The notes under the pieces were generated by a model that had not been told where the DNA came from, made no database searches, and saw nothing but the letters and a program-made list of their open reading frames with translations. Both the position numbers and the translations under genes were made by a program. From an uncultured Veillonella sp. (lineage in GTDB: Bacteria > Bacillota > Negativicutes > Veillonellales > Veillonellaceae), in the NCBI GenBank assembly GCA_900549845.1, contig URPT01000077.1, positions 1 to 7,855 of the forward strand: 7,855 nt of DNA, in the 5' to 3' direction. Positions 1-5,023 of the stretch are shown one piece after another (position 1 is the stretch's first letter; every line of letters begins with the position of its first letter).

Positions 1-319
1 GTGTGGCGACGAGTACACATATGAAGATGGTCATATGTTTATCTGTCCTATGTGTGGACATGAATGGACAGCAGCTGACGCACAAGCTGCAGCTGAAGCA
101 GGTATCATTCGCGATGCTAACGGCAACGAGCTAGCTGATGGCGATACAGTTGTTGTTGTAAAAGACCTCAAAGTAAAAGGCGCTGGCGTATTGAAACAAG
201 GTACGCGTGTTAAAAATATTCGCCTCATCACTGATGCAAGCGATGGCCATGATATCGATTGTAAAATCGATGGTTTCGGTGCGATGGCATTGAAATCTGA
301 AATGGTTAAGAAAATCTAA
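1..319 (+). CDS. phnA: PhnA/YjdM-type zinc-ribbon protein, 5' end missing
   Basis: The reading frame is open from base 2 to the stop at 317-319, giving 105 visible residues, so the gene starts before the window. The ATG at 35 is internal: the codons before it encode CGDEYTYEDGH, which matches the conserved N-terminal region of E. coli YjdM (formerly PhnA). Visible cysteines are residues 1, 15 and 18 (CPMC); the first zinc-ribbon cysteine probably lies just upstream. The C-terminal two thirds carry the family core, including DANGNELADGDTVVVVKDLK and the ending IDGFGAMALKSEMVKKI. YjdM sits beside the phosphonate genes in E. coli but is not known to catalyse a phosphonate reaction, and its role is unclear. 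It should not be equated with the unrelated phosphonoacetate hydrolase also called PhnA. It is probably cytosolic. A terminator follows seven bases after the stop. Confidence 0.9.
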   Translation, partial: CGDEYTYEDGHMFICPMCGHEWTAADAQAAAEAGIIRDANGNELADGDTVVVVKDLKVKGAGVLKQGTRVKNIRLITDASDGHDIDCKIDGFGAMALKSEMVKKI

Positions 320-325
320 TTTAAG

Positions 326-359
326 AAATCCCTATCGATACGTTCGGTAGGGATTTTTT
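326..359 (+). terminator. Rho-independent terminator of phnA
   Basis: A 12-bp stem (arm 326-337 AAATCCCTATCG, arm 345-356 CGGTAGGGATTT, one T-G wobble) with a 7-base loop ends in a six-T run at 354-359. It lies just after the phnA stop codon, so it should end that transcript. Confidence 0.85.
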
Positions 360-361
360 CG

Positions 362-370
362 TGGTATAAT
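362..370 (+). promoter_or_regulatory. Extended -10 promoter for the 416-1340 gene pair
   Basis: TGGTATAAT is a perfect extended -10 element (TG-N-TATAAT). No good -35 is present at the expected spacing; those bases fall inside the phnA terminator stem-loop. Predicted start of transcription is near 377, about 40 bases before the ATG at 416. Confidence 0.55.
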
Positions 371-401
371 CAACGTATACTGCGTGTAGTGGAAAGTACT
401 T

Positions 402-408
402 GGGGGAG
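402..408 (+). promoter_or_regulatory. Ribosome binding site that fixes the start at 416
   Basis: GGGGGAG ends seven bases before the ATG at 416. It lies inside the reading frame of the alternative GTG start at 389, which has no such site and would put nine residues ahead of a good signal peptide. This decides in favour of 416. Confidence 0.7.
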
Positions 409-415
409 AAAAACT

Positions 416-811
416 ATGTTTAAAAGGGTTGTATTATTAGCTGTATTGGCGTCTATGATGGGGAATATTAGCTCTTTAGCGGCAGATTTAAAGCCCACAG
501 ATAAGCGTACATATGAATTACAGCAACAAATTTCTTATAATGTAGTCATTCCTAGCGAGGCTTTCAAGACGAGTGCCGATGGCACATTGATTGTTCCTCT
601 AGAAATTAAAACAGATGATAAAGGGAATATTGTAGCCGTTGAAGCGGGGCCTAATAATTGGAAATTAGATCGCGATGCATATCCGATCTTTGAAGAGGCT
701 GCAAAAGAGGCCGCTTGGCATACGAAACATGTGGATACTGATGAAGCATTAGTTGTGACAATTCCAGTTAGCATTGTAATCGTATCAGGTGATCATCCTC
801 ATAAAAAATAA
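416..811 (+). CDS. Small secreted protein, possibly TonB-C-like fold
   Basis: A 131-residue protein I do not recognise with certainty. Residues 1-22 form a classic signal peptide: MFKR, then a hydrophobic core VVLLAVLASMM, then SSLAA with likely cleavage after A22 or A23. The mature part of about 108 residues has an alternating pattern: a strand (DGTLIVPLEIKTDDKG, 55-70), a second strand (NIVAVEAG), a helix (YPIFEEAAKEAAWHTK, 89-104) and a last strand (ALVVTIPVSIVIV, 111-123). This strand-strand-helix-strand order, with the 'dG.iv.v' turn, resembles the C-terminal domain of TonB-like proteins, but without a TonB transmembrane anchor or proline-rich linker. That similarity is inference. It would act outside the cytoplasmic membrane. 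It is followed after only ten bases by pgpA, whose ribosome binding site begins at the last base of this stop codon, so the two are probably one operon. Start chosen from the GGGGGAG site and the signal peptide. Confidence 0.8.
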   Translation: MFKRVVLLAVLASMMGNISSLAADLKPTDKRTYELQQQISYNVVIPSEAFKTSADGTLIVPLEIKTDDKGNIVAVEAGPNNWKLDRDAYPIFEEAAKEAAWHTKHVDTDEALVVTIPVSIVIVSGDHPHKK

Positions 812-821
812 AGGAGCGGTT

Positions 822-1340
822 ATGGAATCTACAAAGGATTTAGAGAAATATACTTACGATCTTCTGGCGGAGCGTGGCGTTACGTTAGAGGATATTGCAG
901 AGCTCGTTTTATACGTTCAAAAACCGTATATGCCGAATTTAAAGATTGAAGAGTGCCGTGAGCATGTGGCATCCGTGCTTTCAAAACGAGAGGTACACAA
1001 TGCGATTATTACGGGCATCGAGCTAGACAAGTTGACAGAGCAGAATAAACTGTCTCAGCCTTTACAACGCATCGTGGCTAATGATGAAAGCCTCTATGGT
1101 ATCGATGAAATTTTGGCCTTCTCTATCGTTAATCTGTATGGTTCTATTGGCTTTACGAACTATGGCTATTTAGATAAGGTGAAGCCAGGTATTATCAAAA
1201 AGCTAGATAGTAAAGAGGGCGGTCACTGTAATACATTCCTCGATGATCTCGTAGGTGCCGTGGCAGCCGCTGCGGCAGGAAAACTTGCGCATAACGAACC
1301 TCATCGGGTGCGCCATGCGTTAGCTGAGGAAAAAGAATAA
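822..1340 (+). CDS. pgpA: Phosphatidylglycerophosphatase A, YutG type
   Basis: A 172-residue soluble protein resembling B. subtilis YutG, the Gram-positive branch of the PgpA family. By family it would dephosphorylate phosphatidylglycerophosphate to phosphatidylglycerol on the cytoplasmic face of the membrane. The N-terminal part (1-85) is helical, with LSKREVHNAIITGIELDKL at 53-71. The core holds YGIDEILAFSIVNLYG (92-107), SIGFTNYGYLDKVKPGII (108-125) and an acidic motif HCNTFLDDLVGAVAAAAAG (135-153), where D141/D142 are candidate Mg-binding residues. Unlike E. coli PgpA it has no clear membrane segments, as usual for the YutG branch. The ATG at 822 is chosen because AAGGAG (811-816) lies five bases upstream; the in-frame GTG at 789 would overlap the gene before it. 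Enzyme activity in the YutG branch is less well proven than for E. coli PgpA. No terminator is seen after it. Confidence 0.85.
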   Translation: MESTKDLEKYTYDLLAERGVTLEDIAELVLYVQKPYMPNLKIEECREHVASVLSKREVHNAIITGIELDKLTEQNKLSQPLQRIVANDESLYGIDEILAFSIVNLYGSIGFTNYGYLDKVKPGIIKKLDSKEGGHCNTFLDDLVGAVAAAAAGKLAHNEPHRVRHALAEEKE

Positions 1341-1350
1341 ATGACTGCTA

Positions 1351-1379
1351 TTGATGTTATCTAGAATTAAGAGTATAAC
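1351..1379 (+). promoter_or_regulatory. Predicted promoter of the cysteine hydrolase gene
   Basis: TTGATG (1351-1356) and TATAAC (1374-1379) are spaced by 17 bases. The start of transcription would be near 1386, giving a leader of about 50 bases. Read-through from pgpA is also possible because no terminator separates them. Confidence 0.5.
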
Positions 1380-1434
1380 TAGTAGTGTAGTGGATAATTA
1401 ATGTATTCTTTGTAGACTATATACAGGAGGAACT

Positions 1435-1974
1435 ATGCAAAAGGTTCTGGTTGTTATTGATATGCAAAATGATTTTGTAGATGGTGCTCTTGGTTCAACG
1501 CAAGCACAGATGATTGTAGATAATGTGCGCAAAAAAATTGAAAGCTTTGACGGGCCTATTATTTTCACCCGCGACACGCATGGTATAGATTATCTTGAGC
1601 GCCAAGAGGGGAAAATGTTGCCAGTGCCGCACTGTGTGAAAAACACAGAGGGCTGGCATATTGTGAAAGGCTTAATCGAAGCTGCAGAAGGTCGCCCTAT
1701 TATGAGCCCTGTATCCTTTATCGATAAGCCAAATTTCGGATCCTTTGAACTATTATCACGTTTGGAAGGTATGAATTCGGTGAACCCTATTGAGTCTATC
1801 ACGCTCGTTGGTTTATGTACTGATATTTGCGTTGTTTCTAATGCGATTATACTGAAAGCAGGTTTGCCAGAAATCCCTGTTTACGTAGATTCTAGCTGCT
1901 GTGCTGGTGTTACGGAAGAATCTCATCAAGCAGCATTAACAACAATGAAAATGTGCCAATGTATCGTTGAATAA
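1435..1974 (+). CDS. Isochorismatase-superfamily cysteine hydrolase (nicotinamidase-like)
   Basis: A 179-residue protein spanning a full isochorismatase-fold domain. The catalytic triad is visible: D9 in VVIDMQNDF, K98 in IDKPNFGSF, and the nucleophile C132 in GLCTDICV. A metal site like that of nicotinamidase is largely present: D47 and H49 in TRDTHG, and H66 in PVPHC. By family it hydrolyses an amide or related C-N/C-O bond on a small molecule; nicotinamide to nicotinate is the most likely guess from the metal ligands, which isochorismatases and carbamoyl hydrolases often lack. The substrate cannot be settled from sequence alone. It is probably cytosolic. AGGAGG (1425-1430) lies four bases before the ATG. 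The gene seems to be a single transcription unit with its own promoter upstream and a terminator at 2095-2124. Cys-rich spots (C128/C132, C155/C156, C174/C176) are noted without a known role. Confidence 0.85.
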   Translation: MQKVLVVIDMQNDFVDGALGSTQAQMIVDNVRKKIESFDGPIIFTRDTHGIDYLERQEGKMLPVPHCVKNTEGWHIVKGLIEAAEGRPIMSPVSFIDKPNFGSFELLSRLEGMNSVNPIESITLVGLCTDICVVSNAIILKAGLPEIPVYVDSSCCAGVTEESHQAALTTMKMCQCIVE

Positions 1975-1981
1975 TTATCTT

Positions 1982-2027
1982 GTTATCACTATAGTAGATT
2001 GAATTACATCGGTGTATAGTGATTAAC
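1982..2027. repeat. Imperfect inverted repeat after the hydrolase gene
   Basis: GTTATCACTATA (1982-1993) and TATAGTGATTAAC (2015-2027) pair with a single inserted T. No T-run follows, so it is not an obvious terminator; it could be a 3'-end RNA hairpin or a binding site. The rest of 1975-2094 is AT-rich and shows no gene. Confidence 0.4.
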
Positions 2028-2094
2028 ATATACTATTGATGCATAGTAAACATATAGCATTGAGAATTAGAATTTTATATTGGTAAACGAACCC

Positions 2095-2124
2095 AAAGGC
2101 TATAGGTTAACCTATAGCCTTTTT
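2095..2124 (+). terminator. Rho-independent terminator with a perfect stem
   Basis: Arms AAAGGCTATAGG (2095-2106) and CCTATAGCCTTT (2111-2122) pair perfectly around a TTAA loop, with a T-run at 2120-2124. The flanks ACCCA (2091-2095) and TGGGT (2127-2131) could extend the pairing. As the palindrome is perfect and preceded by AAA it may also work weakly on the other strand. It most likely ends the hydrolase transcript, 120 bases after its stop. Confidence 0.8.
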
Positions 2125-2139
2125 CTGTGGGTATTTACA

Positions 2140-2168
2140 TTGACGATTTTCTATATAGATTGTATAAC
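2140..2168 (+). promoter_or_regulatory. Predicted sodA promoter
   Basis: TTGACG (2140-2145) and TATAAC (2163-2168), each one base from consensus, are separated by the ideal 17 bases. Predicted transcription start is about 2175, leaving a leader of about 120 bases before sodA. Confidence 0.65.
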
Positions 2169-2178
2169 AAATGAAGAA

Positions 2179-2193
2179 TGATAATTCGTATCA
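2179..2193. promoter_or_regulatory. Fur/PerR-like operator candidate
   Basis: TGATAATTCGTATCA fits the 7-1-7 Fur-box pattern TGATAAT-N-ATTATCA with two mismatches, both in the right half. It lies just downstream of the predicted sodA start point, where a bound repressor would block transcription. Control of sod genes by Fur-family proteins is common; here it is inference from the motif and its position. Confidence 0.4.
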
Positions 2194-2206
2194 ATAATAA
2201 ATAACA

Positions 2207-2232
2207 GATGCAGGTGCATCGAAACGCTTTCA
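2207..2232. repeat. Inverted repeat and overlapping cre-like site in the sodA leader
   Basis: GATGCAGGTGCATC (2207-2220) is an inverted repeat with perfect six-base arms. Overlapping it, TCGAAACGCTTTCA (2219-2232) matches the cre pattern TGWAANCGNTNWCA at all defined positions except the second and third. Either could bind a regulator or fold in the leader RNA; neither is proven. Confidence 0.3.
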
Positions 2233-2234
2233 CA

Positions 2235-2267
2235 AGAACGATAATAGGCAATAACCAATATCGTTCT
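2235..2267 (+). other. Hairpin in the sodA leader RNA
   Basis: AGAACGATA (2235-2243) and TATCGTTCT (2259-2267) pair perfectly over nine bases with a 15-base loop. The structure ends 13 bases before the ribosome binding site AAGGAGG (2281-2287) and has no T-run, so it is not a terminator. It might stabilise the message or affect translation. Confidence 0.4.
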
Positions 2268-2293
2268 ATGCCCTAAATTTAAGGAGGACTACT

Positions 2294-2923
2294 ATGAAAC
2301 CTTTCGAACTCGCACCATTACCATATGCTTACGATTATCTTGAGCCTGTTATCGACGCAGAAACAATGAAATTGCATCATGACAAGCACCATCGGGCATA
2401 TGTTAATAATTTAAACGCGGCTATCGCTAAATACCCTGATCTTTCATATGGTTGTATAGACTGCATCCTCGGAGATATCGCTAATGTACCAGAGGACATC
2501 CGCCAAGCTGTTATCAACAATGGTGGCGGTCATAAAAACCACACCATGTTCTGGGAAATTATGACAAAACCAGATACTTCTAAATTGCAAGGTCCTTTGA
2601 AAGAAGCTATCGATGCTGAACTTGGCGGTTATGATGCTTTTGTTGAAAGCTTCTCTGCTGCGGCAGCAACGCGCTTTGGTTCTGGTTGGGCATGGCTTGT
2701 GGTAAACAAAGATGGTAAACTCGAAGTGACATCTACTGCGAACCAAGACAATCCTCTATTAGAAGGTAAAAAAGCCATTCTTTGCTTAGACGTTTGGGAA
2801 CATGCATACTACTTGCACTACCAAAACCGTCGCCCAGACTATATCAAGGAATTCTTCCGCGTCATTAACTGGGATAAAGTTTCTGAAAACTACGAAAAAG
2901 CATTGAAGCCGCATCATCAATAA
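2294..2923 (+). CDS. sodA: Superoxide dismutase, Mn type (Fe/Mn family)
   Basis: A 209-residue enzyme of normal length that converts superoxide to oxygen and hydrogen peroxide in the cytosol. The four metal ligands are visible: H28 in LHHDKHHRAYV, H83 in GGGHKNHTMFW, and D166 and H170 in DVWEHAYYLHYQNRRPDY. Metal type can be read from the active-site glutamine: Q151 in STANQDNPL together with Gly in the GGGHKNH segment is the Mn-SOD arrangement, whereas Fe-SODs carry the glutamine in the earlier helix. Cambialistic use of both metals cannot be excluded. The N-terminal hairpin (1-90) and C-terminal alpha/beta domain (95-205) are both complete. An unusual CIDC (C54-C57) lies where most relatives have a short loop before the second helix. 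AAGGAGG (2281-2287) lies six bases before the ATG. The gene has its own promoter, a possible Fur box and a terminator, so it is probably transcribed alone. Confidence 0.95.
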   Translation: MKPFELAPLPYAYDYLEPVIDAETMKLHHDKHHRAYVNNLNAAIAKYPDLSYGCIDCILGDIANVPEDIRQAVINNGGGHKNHTMFWEIMTKPDTSKLQGPLKEAIDAELGGYDAFVESFSAAAATRFGSGWAWLVVNKDGKLEVTSTANQDNPLLEGKKAILCLDVWEHAYYLHYQNRRPDYIKEFFRVINWDKVSENYEKALKPHHQ

Positions 2924-2990
2924 GATAGCTTTTTTAAAACTACGCCCCCTTTAGAGCCTTAAACCATTTACATTAGGCACATAATTTAAT

Positions 2991-3058
2991 AGATAACGGA
3001 TAGTTCATATATTCTCCTCCATACTTGACTGGAGATGTATTATCTATCCGTTATTTTT
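2991..3058 (+). terminator. Long-loop hairpin with T-run after sodA
   Basis: ATAACGGATAG (2993-3003) pairs perfectly with CTATCCGTTAT (3044-3054), followed by TTTT. The 40-base loop holds a second hairpin, CTCCA (3017-3021) with TGGAG (3030-3034). The branched shape is unusual, but the T-run and position 70 bases after the sodA stop suggest a terminator. The stretch 2924-2990 holds no gene. Confidence 0.55.
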
Positions 3059-3076
3059 ATATAAAAATGTTGATAT

Positions 3077-3097
3077 TTTTAGAAAGAACTTTCAAAA
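3077..3097. repeat. Palindrome 1 upstream of the sensor gene
   Basis: TTTT-A-GAAAG (3077-3086) and CTTTC-AAAA (3089-3097) are inverted copies with one bulged A and a two-base centre. It is compact enough to be a protein-binding site. Confidence 0.35.
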
Positions 3098-3120
3098 GTA
3101 TAGCCATGGATACAGATTTT

Positions 3121-3138
3121 ATAATCGATATCGTTTAT
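3121..3138. promoter_or_regulatory. Palindrome 2, overlapping a TATAAT box
   Basis: ATAATCGATATCGTTTAT is an 18-base palindrome with one mismatched pair and a perfect CGATATCG core. It overlaps TATAAT (3120-3125), a perfect -10 sequence with no matching -35, so it is a candidate operator for the downstream gene. Another weak promoter candidate is TTGCCT (3183-3188) with TATAGA (3207-3212), 18 bases apart. Confidence 0.35.
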
Positions 3139-3149
3139 CATAGTGTCAT

Positions 3150-3169
3150 AGGTTATGTTAGATAAACCT
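3150..3169. repeat. Palindrome 3 upstream of the sensor gene
   Basis: AGGTTAT (3150-3156) and ATAAACCT (3162-3169) pair around GTTAG with one extra A. It is the third inverted repeat in the 204-base gap 3059-3262, which holds no gene. Confidence 0.3.
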
Positions 3170-3262
3170 TTCACAGTATATATTGCCTTGTATACACAGT
3201 GGTACGTATAGAGGGCTACTCACATAAGTAATAAACAATATTTTTGACACGAGGGGATCAAA

Positions 3263-4819
3263 ATGGAAAAGAAATTAGATTTATCCAAATCCGTATATGA
3301 TTTGGTAACAGAATATCCTGAAGTAATAGATATTATGAAGGGTTTAGGGTTCAGTGAAATCACTAATAAAGTGATGTTGAACTCTGTTGGTAAAATCATG
3401 ACCATCCCGAAAGGGGCTAAAATGAAGGGCGTATCCATGATTGATATCGTGAGCGCATTCATGAAAGCTGGTTTTACCTTGGAAGGTGAAATGCCAAATT
3501 TACATGGTGATGAAGCAGCAGCTGCTAAGGATGCTCCTGTAGAGACTGCTGCTACTCAAGTAGAGGAGCCTAAAGCTAGTCAACATACAGAAACTAATGA
3601 AGACGATACTGTTGCAGATAGCGAACGTGTAGAACAATTGAAAGGTTTCTTGAAACGGTTAGGTACTGGTGAGGAGCTTGGTGCTGTTCGTGAAGACTTT
3701 GCGAGCCAATTCAAACATGTTGAGGCTAGTGAAATCATGAAAGCTGAACAAGGTCTTATGCGTGAAGGTACACCTTTAGAAGAGGTACAACAATTATGTG
3801 ACCTTCACTCTGCATTGTTCCATGGTTCTACCATTCATGAACAAATGGATGCTGAACATGCTAAGGTAGAGGCTGTCCTAGAAGCTCAAGAAAAGAGCAA
3901 GAGTGTTGTGGGGTTGGTAGAAACTGTAGGTCATCCGTTAAACCGATTAACAGAAGAAAATAAAGCGCTCGACGAGTTGATTGAATCTATTCGTCCAAAA
4001 GTAGCAGACAAAACTGCCACTTATGATGATGTGAATACAGTGCGTCAACTATCTGTTCATTATGCTAAAAAAGGCGATTTATTATATCCAAAATTGAAAG
4101 TGGATTATGCAATCGGTGGTCCATCCATGGTTATGTGGACTGTTGATGGCGATATTCGCGACCAATTAGGTGATTTAGCAAAATCTAGCCAAAGTGTAGA
4201 TGATTGGTATAGACGTTTTGATGAGCTTCTTACACGTGCTCAAGAAATGATCTACAAAGAACAAAATATCTTGTTCCCAATCTGTGCAGAAAACTTCAGC
4301 AAAGAAGATTGGTATCAAATTTACAAAGATACAGCGCAGTATGAAGACATCTTTGGGGTAACACGCATTGCTTGGCCAGAAGCTGATGCCGCATTAGCTG
4401 CGCAAACTACAAAACCAAGTGATGATAATAATGCTATCGGTTTAATTGGTGGTACGTTAACTGTAGACCAACTAGATGCTATGCTCAATACAATGCCAAT
4501 GGAGGTAACCTTCGTTGACCATGAAGATATTAACCGTTACTTCAACGATGGTGAAAAGGTATTCAAACGTCCTACTACAGCAATTGGCCGCGACGTGTAT
4601 TCCTGTCATCCGCCAAAGGTAGAACCAATTGTACGCGGTATCATTGATTCTTTCCGTAAAGGTGACCGCGATAATGTGGCCGTATGGCTTGAAAAACAAG
4701 GCCGTCCATTCTATGTAAACTACATGGCTGTACGCGACCAAAATAATAACTATATTGGTACATTAGAACTCGTACAAGACATGCAATTTGCAAAGGAACA
4801 TTTTGAAAGAATTAAATAA
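3263..4819 (+). CDS. DUF1858-DUF438-hemerythrin-PAS sensor-like protein
   Basis: A 518-residue cytosolic protein with no signal peptide or membrane segment. Domains in order: DUF1858 (about 3-75, LDLSKSVYDLVTEYPEVIDI onward); an acidic, low-complexity linker (76-118); DUF438 (about 120-195, ERVEQLKGFLKRLGTGEELG to CDLHSALFHGS); a hemerythrin-like helical bundle (about 200-365); and a PAS domain (about 395-515) including VTFVDHEDINRYFND and IGRDVYSCHPP. Candidate metal ligands in the bundle are H224 (GHPLNRL), H266 (VHYAKKGDLLYP) and E333 (YKEQNILFP). Compared with the family pattern as I remember it (HYxRKENLLFP, MWGxHDEIR), a glutamate is G271 and a histidine is D295, so the diiron site may be altered. 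No kinase, cyclase, DNA-binding or methyl-accepting output domain follows the PAS. The family is thought to sense oxygen, NO or redox state; the ligand is unknown. GAGGGG (3251-3256) lies six bases before the ATG. It follows sodA on the same strand but has a separate control region. Confidence 0.85.
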   Translation: MEKKLDLSKSVYDLVTEYPEVIDIMKGLGFSEITNKVMLNSVGKIMTIPKGAKMKGVSMIDIVSAFMKAGFTLEGEMPNLHGDEAAAAKDAPVETAATQVEEPKASQHTETNEDDTVADSERVEQLKGFLKRLGTGEELGAVREDFASQFKHVEASEIMKAEQGLMREGTPLEEVQQLCDLHSALFHGSTIHEQMDAEHAKVEAVLEAQEKSKSVVGLVETVGHPLNRLTEENKALDELIESIRPKVADKTATYDDVNTVRQLSVHYAKKGDLLYPKLKVDYAIGGPSMVMWTVDGDIRDQLGDLAKSSQSVDDWYRRFDELLTRAQEMIYKEQNILFPICAENFSKEDWYQIYKDTAQYEDIFGVTRIAWPEADAALAAQTTKPSDDNNAIGLIGGTLTVDQLDAMLNTMPMEVTFVDHEDINRYFNDGEKVFKRPTTAIGRDVYSCHPPKVEPIVRGIIDSFRKGDRDNVAVWLEKQGRPFYVNYMAVRDQNNNYIGTLELVQDMQFAKEHFERIK

Positions 4820-4866
4820 AATCCTATGTAACGCCAATCGTGCAATACGGTGAAATTAGAATACAA

Positions 4867-4894
4867 ACATGTGTGAACTGTACTATCCACATGT
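4867..4894. repeat. Short inverted repeat between convergent genes
   Basis: ACATGTG (4867-4873) and CACATGT (4888-4894) pair perfectly with a 14-base loop. No T-run follows. It lies before the main terminator and may add a hairpin to the sensor transcript's 3' end. Confidence 0.3.
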
Positions 4895-4912
4895 AGTATA
4901 AACTTATAATAC

Positions 4913-4957
4913 AAAGAGGCTGCTCTAACATTGAATGATGCTAGAGCAGCCTCTTTT
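4913..4957 (+). terminator. Strong terminator shared by convergent genes
   Basis: A perfect 15-bp stem (4913-4927 AAAGAGGCTGCTCTA with 4942-4956 TAGAGCAGCCTCTTT) with a 14-base loop and a TTTT run at 4954-4957. It ends the sensor gene on the plus strand. It is also 67 bases past the patB stop and could act on the minus strand, where the T-run is only three long. Confidence 0.85.
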
Positions 4958-5023
4958 ATTGGTTTATTTGTACGAAATGAATTCTTTAATATGATTAATG
5001 TATTTCTTGATGAGAGGCTCCTA

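Noticed and set aside
35..319. PhnA starting at the ATG at 35
   Set aside because: The codons upstream to base 2 encode conserved PhnA residues including a zinc-ribbon cysteine, so the gene starts before the window.
389..415. GTG start for the secreted protein
   Set aside because: It lacks a ribosome site and would add residues before a well-formed signal peptide; the GGGGGAG site serves the ATG at 416.
789..821. GTG start for pgpA
   Set aside because: It would overlap the previous gene and has no ribosome site; AAGGAG serves the ATG at 822.
2444..2746. Minus-strand open frame inside sodA
   Set aside because: Antisense to a full-length enzyme with all metal ligands; no independent support.
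3243..3248. TTGACA as a -35 box before the sensor gene
   Set aside because: It is only 15 bases before the ATG, so the -10 and start point would fall inside the coding region.
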